Source: DASZFV01 sp036494575
GTDB lineage: Bacteria; Myxococcota_A; Polyangia; Fen-1088
NCBI GenBank assembly: GCA_036494575.1
Contig: DASXOE010000041.1
Location: 1 to 64,000 of the forward strand
Direction: 5' to 3'
DNA: 64,000 nucleotides
Part shown: in pieces, positions 15,710 to 22,456 of the stretch
Position numbering within the stretch: the stretch's first letter is position 1
Layout: every line of letters begins with the position of its first letter
Translations under genes and position numbers: made by a program
The notes under the pieces: model-generated
What the model saw: the letters and a program-made list of their open reading frames with translations, nothing else
Database searches by the model: none
What the model was told of the DNA's origin: nothing

Positions 15710-16750
15710 TCAGCGCGACGCTTCGGGGGCGCCACCTCCCGATGCGCGCTCGGCGGCGTTGGCCGAGCCCGCCGCGCCCACGGGAACGGCGCTCGGTCGC
15801 TCGCTCTTGGGCGGAGGTCTCTGCCCCGGCGCGCGCGCGCCCGCGCTCTTTCCCAGTGGCGACTCGTGCTCGAGGGTCGCGTTGATCTCGCCCCCCATGA
15901 GGTAGATGAGCCCCAGGATGTAGAACCAGGTCATGAGCACGACCACGCCGCCGATCGAGCCATACGCGAGGTCGTAGCTGGCGAAGTGCGCGGCGTATTG
16001 GCCGAAGCCCCAGCTGGCGCCGAGGGCCGCCAGCGTCGCGATCACGGAGCCGGGCGTGATGAACTTGAACTCCTGCTCGACGTCGGGAAGCAGGTAGTAG
16101 CCGAGGGCGGCCATGAACATCGTCAGCAAAATCGTCACCGGCCAGCGCGCCCAGCGCCAGGCGTCGACGTAGAGCCCGCCAATACCGAGGTGGCGGGACA
16201 GCCAGAATCCGAGGTCGCCGCCGATCACCGCGACGCCGACGCTGACGAGCACGAGCAGCGCCCCGCCGACGGTGACGCCGAAGGCGAGTCCTTGGGTCTT
16301 CCATAGCGGCCGCGACTCCTTGACGTCGTAGGAGAGGTTGAGCGCGGCCCGCAAGGCGTCGACGCCCCGGGACGCCGAGTACAGCGTCGCAACGAGGCCG
16401 AGCGTCAAGAGCTTCGGATGTCCGCCCACGCCTTGGAGGTGGCTGTCGACGAGCTTCATGGCCTCACCGGGCAGGACGTCCCTGGCTGCCTCGAGGATCC
16501 TCTGCATCGACGGGTCGAAGACCGGCAGGTAAGCCGCCAACGCCACGAGCACGAAGAGAAACGGAAACAGCGAGAAGAAAAAATAGAAGCTGAGCGTCGC
16601 GGCACTGCTCGAGACCGCGTGGTCGAAATATTTCTCATAGAGGAGCCTCCCGAGCCGCGAAACGGAGAGCCGACCTCCGCCGGGGAGAGGGAGGCCCCAC
16701 CGGGCGTGGGAGCGGACGGGGTTACCGGTGGCGGTCACGGGCCGAAGCAT
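15710..16750 (-). CDS. YihY/BrkB family inner-membrane protein
   Basis: The 346-residue product has about six membrane helices and the YihY pattern: YFDHAVSSSAATLSFYFFFS, LFPFLFVLVALAAYLP, a RGVDALRAALNLSYDVKE segment, GSVIATLAALGASWGFGQYA, YGSIGGVVVLMTWFYILGLI and the closing GGEINATLEHE. The family was once mis-called RNase BN and its function is unknown. An Ala/Pro-rich tail follows the last helix. I chose ATG 16750; an upstream TTG (16774) is possible. Confidence 0.9.
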   Translation of the reverse strand: MLRPVTATGNPVRSHARWGLPLPGGGRLSVSRLGRLLYEKYFDHAVSSSAATLSFYFFFSLFPFLFVLVALAAYLPVFDPSMQRILEAARDVLPGEAMKLVDSHLQGVGGHPKLLTLGLVATLYSASRGVDALRAALNLSYDVKESRPLWKTQGLAFGVTVGGALLVLVSVGVAVIGGDLGFWLSRHLGIGGLYVDAWRWARWPVTILLTMFMAALGYYLLPDVEQEFKFITPGSVIATLAALGASWGFGQYAAHFASYDLAYGSIGGVVVLMTWFYILGLIYLMGGEINATLEHESPLGKSAGARAPGQRPPPKSERPSAVPVGAAGSANAAERASGGGAPEASR

Positions 16751-16833
16751 GGGAACGCCCGAGCGCGCCGCCAAGTGAGGGACTTGTACATCTGGTGGTC
16801 ATGCTTATCTTTTTCGTCGAAGGGAGGGGCACG

Positions 16834-17250
16834 ATGAAAGAAATATTTCTCGCTGGTCGCGTCCTGCTCGGAGGGTTCTTCCTGCTGAGCGGCGCGCACC
16901 ACTTCACGAGCGCAACGGCGATGGCCGAGCAGGTCGCGCGCCACGGCATCCCCTTGCCAATGGCGGCCGTCCTCGTGGCCGGCCTGCTTCTCATCGTGGG
17001 CGGCGTGACGCTCCTCCTCGGGGTCGCGCCGCGCATCGGCGTGGCTGCGCTCGCGTTGTTCCTCGTGCCGGTGACGTTGACGATGCACGCGTTCTGGCAC
17101 GAAGAAGGCATGCGGCGCGCCATCGATCTCGTCAACTTCATGAAGAACTTCGGATTGCTCGGCGCCGTCATGATGTTGGTCGCGGTCCCAGAGCCGTGGC
17201 CTTACAGCGTCCACGTGCGTGGGCACCTGCGTCGCCACGCGAGCGTGTAG
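16834..17250 (+). CDS. DoxX-family membrane protein
   Basis: The 138-residue product with four predicted helices matches the DoxX pattern: AGRVLLGGFFLLSGAHHFTS, GIPLPMAAVLVAGLLLIVGG, GVAALALFLVPVTLTMHAFW and FMKNFGLLGAVMMLVAVPEP. The family is linked to thiosulfate and oxidative stress, but the function here is unproven. AGGGAGGGG just before ATG 16834 fixes the start. The DUF4142 gene follows after 9 nt, so they probably form an operon. Confidence 0.88.
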   Translation: MKEIFLAGRVLLGGFFLLSGAHHFTSATAMAEQVARHGIPLPMAAVLVAGLLLIVGGVTLLLGVAPRIGVAALALFLVPVTLTMHAFWHEEGMRRAIDLVNFMKNFGLLGAVMMLVAVPEPWPYSVHVRGHLRRHASV

Positions 17251-17259
17251 GAGGATCCC

Positions 17260-17820
17260 ATGAACCGCATCCACGCCATCGCCTTCGCAGCCGTCAGCGC
17301 CTTAGCGCTTCTCATCGGGCCGGGGGCGCACGCGGCGGCGCCGCCGCTGGCGCCGCCTCCAGTGGCGCCGCCCATGGTCACGGGCGGCGACAAGCTCACC
17401 CTTCAACAACTCCATCAGGCAAATCAGACCGCCATCGATATGGCCCGCCTGGCGTCGACCAAGGGCTCGACCCGCTCGGTGCGGGACTACGCCCGCACGC
17501 TCATCGACGAGCACACGCTGGCCGATCGAAAGCTCGACGAGTACCTGCGCAGGCGTGGCTCCGACCTCGCGGCGCTTGGCTCGACAACGAGCGCGGACGC
17601 GGACCACGAGCTGCTCGCGACGAAGTCGGGGCTGGATTTCGACCGCGCCTTCGCCGATCAAATGGTGCGTGATCACCAGACAGTCCTCGATCGGCTGTCG
17701 AGCGCGGTGCTCGAGACGTCGGACGACGTCCTCCGTCTCCTCTACGAGCAATTGACGACGACGGAGCGCGCCCACAAGCGCGTCGCAGAAAGTCTCCTGG
17801 CCGCCACGGCCCGCAGCTGA
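17260..17820 (+). CDS. DUF4142 exported protein
   Basis: The 186-residue product has a signal peptide (IAFAAVSALALLIGPGAHA), a Pro-rich linker, then the helical DUF4142 domain. Typical segments are FLQQLHQANQTAIDMARLA-like sequence, SVRDYARTLIDEHTLADRKL and FDRAFADQMVRDHQTVLDRL. The family is ferritin-like and periplasmic, and the function is unknown. TAGGAGG 5 nt upstream fixes ATG 17260. It is probably co-transcribed with the DoxX gene. Confidence 0.9.
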   Translation: MNRIHAIAFAAVSALALLIGPGAHAAAPPLAPPPVAPPMVTGGDKLTLQQLHQANQTAIDMARLASTKGSTRSVRDYARTLIDEHTLADRKLDEYLRRRGSDLAALGSTTSADADHELLATKSGLDFDRAFADQMVRDHQTVLDRLSSAVLETSDDVLRLLYEQLTTTERAHKRVAESLLAATARS

Positions 17821-17861
17821 GGGTGGGCCAGCGCTCGCTCGGTTTCAGGTGCCTTGCTCGG

Positions 17862-17900
17862 AAAAAACGGCGCGCCGCGACCCGAGAGCGACGACGCGCC
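17862..17900 (-). terminator. Rho-independent terminator of the lmo0937-type gene
   Basis: Reading the minus strand, a GC-rich imperfect stem (GGCGCGTCGTCG pairing with CGCGGCGCGCC) begins 8 nt after the stop codon at 17908. It is followed immediately by TTTTTT (plus-strand a-run 17862-17867). This is the clearest intrinsic terminator in the window. Confidence 0.7.
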
Positions 17901-17907
17901 CATATGG

Positions 17908-18069
17908 TCACGGAGCGCTTCTCGTTCCAGTCCCCCCGCGCACGACGTGAAGGACAAGGCTGATCACCGCGAGGATGATGAGCACGTGAATCGCGGCCGA
18001 CGCCACGTGGAAGACCGTGAAGCCGAGCAACCACGCGATCCCTAGGATGATGGCGAGCAGAATGAACAT
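17908..18069 (-). CDS. lmo0937-type small membrane protein (53 aa)
   Basis: The 53-residue frame MFILLAIILGIAWLLGFTVF continues with HVASAAIHVLIILAVISLV and ends RGGTGTRSAP. This is the two-helix pattern of the lmo0937 family, whose function is unknown. A perfect AGGAGGT lies 5 nt before ATG 18069, and an intrinsic terminator follows the stop. It is a self-contained one-gene unit convergent to DoxX/DUF4142. Confidence 0.85.
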   Translation of the reverse strand: MFILLAIILGIAWLLGFTVFHVASAAIHVLIILAVISLVLHVVRGGTGTRSAP

Positions 18070-18290
18070 GACGACCTCCTGACCGAAGAACCTAGGGACG
18101 TGACGTCGGCAGTCAATTGGACGTCGGTCGCACGTTCAGGTCCGGTCCCGACAGCGCCATTCCGGGAGGACGCGCGTGGGGGACACACCTCGTTACTCGC
18201 GTGCGACGGACGGCGGCCGTGAACGACACCGTCCGGTAACGTTCGGCGGCGCGAGGTGAAAAAAGACGAGTGGGAGCGCGTCTCGGTCGA

Positions 18291-18311
18291 CTGGCTCAAG
18301 CATTGCTTGAG
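18291..18311 (+). promoter_or_regulatory. Sigma54-like promoter overlapping a perfect 17-bp palindrome
   Basis: TGGCTCAAGCATTGCT has GG-N10-GC (GG 18293-18294, GC 18305-18306) with a perfect TTGCT -12 element. Embedded in it, CTCAAGCATTGCTTGAG (18295-18311) is an 8+1+8 palindrome that could be an operator. The predicted start (about 18318) is almost at ATG 18320, so translation may really begin further downstream. Confidence 0.42.
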
Positions 18312-18319
18312 AGCGTCGC

Positions 18320-19432
18320 ATGCCAAGTACCGCCCACTTAAGAGTCAACGAGGGTCGCTCGCCCGAGTCCCGCCCCGCGCATCGCGCGCCGAAGGCCACG
18401 CAGACGCCGCAACCTCGCACGGAGCTCCGAGCGCAACTCCGCCCGCAACTGCGACCGCAACTGCGACCGCAACTCCGACCGATAGAAGATTGGGAGGAGC
18501 CAAAGCCGAGCAACGTACGCTCGCGCGCCGTCGTTCCGGAGCGTCCCGACAGTCCTTCGAAGAAGATGATGACCTACTTCCAAGAGCTGAGGAGGCATCC
18601 GCTCCTGACGCGCGATGAAGAGCAGCGCATCGCGCTCGAGCTCGCCGCGACGGGCGACCAGAAGCTCGCGCGCCGCCTCGTGACGGCGAACCTCCGGCTC
18701 GTCGTGAAGATCGCCCTCGAGTATCGGACGGCGCGCCACAACCTGCTCGACCTCGTCCAAGAGGGCAACCTCGGGCTCATTCACGCCGTGCAGAAGTACG
18801 ATCCTCATCGCGGCGTCAAGCTCGCGACCTACGCCTCTTGGTGGATTCGCGCCTATATCTTGAAGTTCATCCTGTCGAATGCGCGGCTCGTGAAGCTGGG
18901 CACGACGCAGGCGCAACGCCGGCTGTTCTTCGGTCTGCGGCGCGAGAAGGCGCGCCTCGCGGGGCGGGACGGCACCGCGGCCGGCGCGCAACAGCTCGCG
19001 GCTGCGTTCTCCGTGAGCGAACAAGAGGTCGTCGACATGGAGCGGCGCCTGTCGGCTTACGACGCCTCGCTCGACTGGCCGACGCGCGGCGACGACGACG
19101 AGCGTACCCTCGGCGAGGGCCTGAGCGCCGAGGCGACCTTGCGTCCGGACGTCGCGGCGGAGTCGCAGGAGTTCAACGGCATCCTCGGACGCGAGGTGCG
19201 CGTCTTCCAGGAGACCCTGACGGGACGCGACGCCGAGATCTTCAACGGGCGGCTCGTCTGCGAGGACCCGACGACGCTGGCCGAGATCGCGGGGCGCTTC
19301 GGTGTGAGCCGCGAGCGCGTCCGCCAGATCGAGGAGCGCCTCAAGCTGCGCCTGCAGCGTCACCTCCGCGCGTCGCTCGGCGACGCCGTGCCCGCGCCGA
19401 GCGCCGCCAAGCATGGCGCCGCCAGCGCCTGA
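18320..19432 (+). CDS. RpoH-like sigma-70 family sigma factor
   Basis: The product is 370 residues long if it starts at ATG 18320. The conserved core begins near residue 83 (MMTYFQELRRHPLLTRDEEQ). Region 2 is NLLDLVQEGNLGLIHAVQKY with YASWWIRAYILKFIL. Region 4 is TLAEIAGRFGVSRERVRQIE. This is closest to sigma-32/RpoH-type factors, so a heat- or stress-shock role is likely. The first 80 residues are atypical, basic and Pro-rich and include a QLRP tandem repeat. They may be a real extension, or translation may begin at ATG 18566 or 18569, though no good ribosome site is visible there. Confidence 0.85.
   Translation: MPSTAHLRVNEGRSPESRPAHRAPKATQTPQPRTELRAQLRPQLRPQLRPQLRPIEDWEEPKPSNVRSRAVVPERPDSPSKKMMTYFQELRRHPLLTRDEEQRIALELAATGDQKLARRLVTANLRLVVKIALEYRTARHNLLDLVQEGNLGLIHAVQKYDPHRGVKLATYASWWIRAYILKFILSNARLVKLGTTQAQRRLFFGLRREKARLAGRDGTAAGAQQLAAAFSVSEQEVVDMERRLSAYDASLDWPTRGDDDERTLGEGLSAEATLRPDVAAESQEFNGILGREVRVFQETLTGRDAEIFNGRLVCEDPTTLAEIAGRFGVSRERVRQIEERLKLRLQRHLRASLGDAVPAPSAAKHGAASA
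18431..18478 (+). repeat. 12-nt tandem repeat (4 copies) in the sigma-factor N-terminus
   Basis: Four copies of cgcaactscgcc/ac-type 12-mers encode (A/P)QLR four times. The repeat keeps frame with the sigma factor. Confidence 0.8.
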
Positions 19433-19557
19433 CGTCCGCGCGGCGAAGTCATGAGCGCATTTACCGACTCGAGCGCGGCGCGTGCACCGCGTTGGGTGTT
19501 TCGAGCGAATGATCCGCCGACCTGGACCTTGGGCGTGGATTCGCGCAGGCTGAGGGC

Positions 19558-20499
19558 ATGATGTTCACTCCTCCCGTCGGCAACGCGGCGCTGTTCCACA
19601 GGCGCGGCCTCATGGCGCCCGTCAACGCAGACCGCGAGATCGGCGACGGCAAAACCGTCAAGCACCCGTCACCCTTCGCGCCGCGCTTCTTCGCGGACTC
19701 GGCGACGCGCGCCGACGTCGAGCCGTTGCTGCGCGCGGGCATCATCGACGGCTTGACGACCAATCCGACGCTCCTCAAGAAGGCCGGTGCGGACTCTTGG
19801 AGCCGCGCCAAGGACATCATGCGCGAGCTCTGCGCGCTGTTCCGCCCGCACCCGGTCTCGCTCGAGCTCACGGCCCTCGACGAGGAGGGCATGGTGAGGC
19901 AATCGGCCGAGCTCGCGGCCCTCGGCGACAACGCCATCATCAAGGTGCCCGTGGGCGGCTATCGCGCCGTCAATCCCGAGGCCGATCCCTACACCGGGCT
20001 GAAGGTCATCCGACGGCTCTGGGAGCAAGGAATCCGCGTCAACACGACGCTGGTGTTCAACACGGCTCAGGCCCTCTGGGCGGCCAACGCGGGCGCGGTC
20101 TACGTCAGTCCCTTTCTGGGCCGGCTGGCCGACTACGCCTATTCGCACGACGACCCGCGCCGGTCGCCGGGAAACTCGCTTTACTGGGCCGAAGATCGCG
20201 TGAAGAGCACCGGCACCGAGGCCACGCACAACACGGCCTACGTCGCGACGGGTGGACCGGTCAAGGACACGGGCGCGCGGCTCATCTTCGAGATCGCGAC
20301 GGTGTTCGCCAACTACCGCATCACGACGGAGATCCTGGCGGCCAGCATCCGCAATCCCGTCCAGATGATGGATTGCCTCGTCGCGGGCGCCGACATCCTC
20401 ACGGTGCCGGCCGGCGTGCTCGGCACGGTGGCCGATCACCCGCTCAGCGACGAGGGCATGAAGGCCTTCGCCAAGGACGCCCAGGCCTTCACCCGCTGA
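19558..20499 (+). CDS. tal: Transaldolase
   Basis: The 313-residue cytosolic Schiff-base aldolase exchanges dihydroxyacetone units in the pentose-phosphate pathway. Key segments are FFADSATRADVEPLLRAGII, DGLTTNPTLL, SLELTALDEEGM and NAIIKVPVGG, where the Lys is the catalytic lysine. NTTLVFNTAQALWAANAGA and YVSPFLGRLADY follow. An insertion after the FLGRL motif, and a roughly 35-residue N-terminal lead, make it longer than the short (about 220 aa) transaldolase/FSA subfamily. The start is ATGATG at 19558. It converges on pgi. Confidence 0.9.
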   Translation: MMFTPPVGNAALFHRRGLMAPVNADREIGDGKTVKHPSPFAPRFFADSATRADVEPLLRAGIIDGLTTNPTLLKKAGADSWSRAKDIMRELCALFRPHPVSLELTALDEEGMVRQSAELAALGDNAIIKVPVGGYRAVNPEADPYTGLKVIRRLWEQGIRVNTTLVFNTAQALWAANAGAVYVSPFLGRLADYAYSHDDPRRSPGNSLYWAEDRVKSTGTEATHNTAYVATGGPVKDTGARLIFEIATVFANYRITTEILAASIRNPVQMMDCLVAGADILTVPAGVLGTVADHPLSDEGMKAFAKDAQAFTR

Positions 20500-20533
20500 G
20501 CGTTCCCCGCCCCCGCGCCTGCGGCGTTGGTAC

Positions 20534-22183
20534 TCAGCGCCTGCGGCTCTTGTAATAATTGATCAGCCCGCGCGTCGAGGCGTCGTGGGTCGCGATCTCG
20601 CCAGGCGCCTCGAGCTCCGGGAGGATGGCGCCCGCGAGCTTTTTGCCGAGCTCGACGCCCCACTGATCGAACGAGTTCACGTTCCAGATCACGCCCTGCA
20701 CGAAGATCTTGTGCTCGTAGAGCGCGATGAGGGAGCCGAGCGTCCTCGGATCGAGCTTCTGATAGAGGAGCGAGTTCGTAGGGCGGTTGCCCGGGAACAC
20801 CTTGTGGGGCAGCAGCGCCTCTAGGCGTTCGGCCGGCAGCCCCTGCGCCTTCAGCTCCCGGCGCGCCTCGCTCTCATCGAGGCCCCTCATGAGAGCTTCG
20901 GGCTGCGCGAAGAAGTTCGCGAGGAGCAGCTCGTGGTGCCGGCCGAGCGGGTTGTGCGTCTCGACGGCCGCGAGAAAGTCGCACGGCACGAGCTTCGTGC
21001 CCTGGTGGATCAGCTGATAGAAGGCGTGCTGGCCGTTCGTGCCCGGCTCGCCCCAGATGACGGGGCCGGTCTGACAATCGACGCGGCGACCCTCGCGCGT
21101 GACGCCCTTGCCGTTCGACTCCATGTCGCCCTGCTGGAAATAGGCGGGGAAACGGCTCAGGTATTGGTCGTAGGGCAGGATGGCGTGCGTGGCGGCGCCG
21201 AAGAAGTCGTTGTACCAGACGCCGAGCAGCGCCAGCGTGACGGGCAGGTTCTGTTCGAGGGGCGCCGTGCGGAAGTGCTCGTCCATCCCGAAAGCTCCCT
21301 CGAGAAGCTCTTCGAAGCGTTCGAAGCCGATCGCGAGCGCGATCGACAGGCCGATCGACGACCACAGGGAGTAGCGGCCGCCGACCCAGTCCCAGAAGAC
21401 GAACATGTTGGCCGGGTCGATGCCGAAGGCGGAGACGGCCTTGGTGTTCGTCGACAGCGCTACAAAGTGCTTCGCGATGTGGCGCTCGTCCCCCTGGGCG
21501 CGCTCGAGGAACCAGGTCCGCGCCGTGTGCGCGTTGGTCATCGTCTCTTGCGTCGTGAACGTCTTCGACGCCACGAGGAAGAGCGTCGTCTCGGGATCGA
21601 CGCGTTTGAGCGCCTCCGCGATGTGCGAGCCGTCGACGTTCGAGACGAAGTGCAGCGCCAGCTCGCCGTCCGGGCGCGCATAGGGCCGCAGCGCCTGCGT
21701 CACCATGACGGGCCCGAGATCGGACCCGCCGATTCCGATGTTGACGACGGCGCGAATTGGCTTGCCCGTGTAGCCCGTCCACGCGCCGCCGCGGACGGCC
21801 TCGCTGAAGGACTTCATGTGCGCGAGCGCGGCCTCGACGTCGGGCATGACGTCCTTCCCGTCGACCAAGATGGGCCGGCGGGACCGGTTGCGCAACGCCA
21901 CGTGCAGCACGGCGCGCCCCTCGGTGAGGTTGATGGGCTCGCCCGCGAACATGCGGTCGCGCATGGTCTCGACGCCCGCCGCGCGCGCGAGCGCGCGCAG
22001 CAGCGTCATCGTCTCGTCGGTGACACGGTTCTTCGAGTAGTCGAGGAGCAGATCGCCGAGACGCAGCGAGAAGCGCGCGAAGCGGTCGGGGTCCTTGGCG
22101 AAGAGGTCGCGCATGAGGAGCGGCTCCGTGGCGCGCTGGTGCTGCTCGAGCTGCTTCCAGATCGGCGATTCGGCGATGTTCAT
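20534..22183 (-). CDS. pgi: Glucose-6-phosphate isomerase
   Basis: The 549-residue product interconverts glucose 6-phosphate and fructose 6-phosphate. It shows VNIGIGGSDLGPVMVTQAL, SKTFTTQETMTNA, VFWDWVGGRYSLWSSIGLSI (PGI signature 1), the GEPGTNGQHAFYQLIHQG segment and GVIWNVNSFDQWGVELGK (signature 2). ATG 22183 sits 7 nt after GGAGGT. An in-frame GTG at 22192 overlaps that ribosome site and is rejected. Convergent with tal, it feeds glucose phosphates between glycogen/trehalose metabolism and the pentose pathway. Confidence 0.96.
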   Translation of the reverse strand: MNIAESPIWKQLEQHQRATEPLLMRDLFAKDPDRFARFSLRLGDLLLDYSKNRVTDETMTLLRALARAAGVETMRDRMFAGEPINLTEGRAVLHVALRNRSRRPILVDGKDVMPDVEAALAHMKSFSEAVRGGAWTGYTGKPIRAVVNIGIGGSDLGPVMVTQALRPYARPDGELALHFVSNVDGSHIAEALKRVDPETTLFLVASKTFTTQETMTNAHTARTWFLERAQGDERHIAKHFVALSTNTKAVSAFGIDPANMFVFWDWVGGRYSLWSSIGLSIALAIGFERFEELLEGAFGMDEHFRTAPLEQNLPVTLALLGVWYNDFFGAATHAILPYDQYLSRFPAYFQQGDMESNGKGVTREGRRVDCQTGPVIWGEPGTNGQHAFYQLIHQGTKLVPCDFLAAVETHNPLGRHHELLLANFFAQPEALMRGLDESEARRELKAQGLPAERLEALLPHKVFPGNRPTNSLLYQKLDPRTLGSLIALYEHKIFVQGVIWNVNSFDQWGVELGKKLAGAILPELEAPGEIATHDASTRGLINYYKSRRR

Positions 22184-22239
22184 GGCGTTCACCTCCTCCG
22201 ACGGAGGCCTACCACGGACGGCGGTGCGCGTGGTAGTGA

Positions 22240-22434
22240 ACCGCAGGAGGCCCCGATGGCAAAACCGCCGCGCCCGTGTTCAAGATGATGTTCCTCTCGG
22301 ACACGAAGGCGCTCAAAAGCCAGCTCGCCCAATGGGCGGACCTGCCCGGCCTCGCGCGCGTCATTCCCTGCCACGGAGACCCGGTCCAGGCGGGCCCGGG
22401 GCCGGCCCTCAAGGGCGCGTCGGCGGCGCTCTGA
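22240..22434 (+). pseudogene. C-terminal remnant of a metallo-beta-lactamase-fold protein
   Basis: A 65-codon open stretch with no good start reads GKTAAPVFKMMFLSDTKALK, then LAQWADLPGLARVIPCHGDP, ending GASAAL. The pattern FKMMF..D..AL...L..W..LPGL.RVI..HGDPV resembles the C-terminal end of MBL-fold hydrolases, where the His is a metal ligand. Nothing upstream encodes the HxHxDH core, because pgi begins at once on the other strand. I interpret it as a truncated relic. A short functional ORF from ATG 22293 cannot be excluded. Confidence 0.45.
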
Positions 22435-22456
22435 CGGCAGGACGGGCTCGAGCTCA

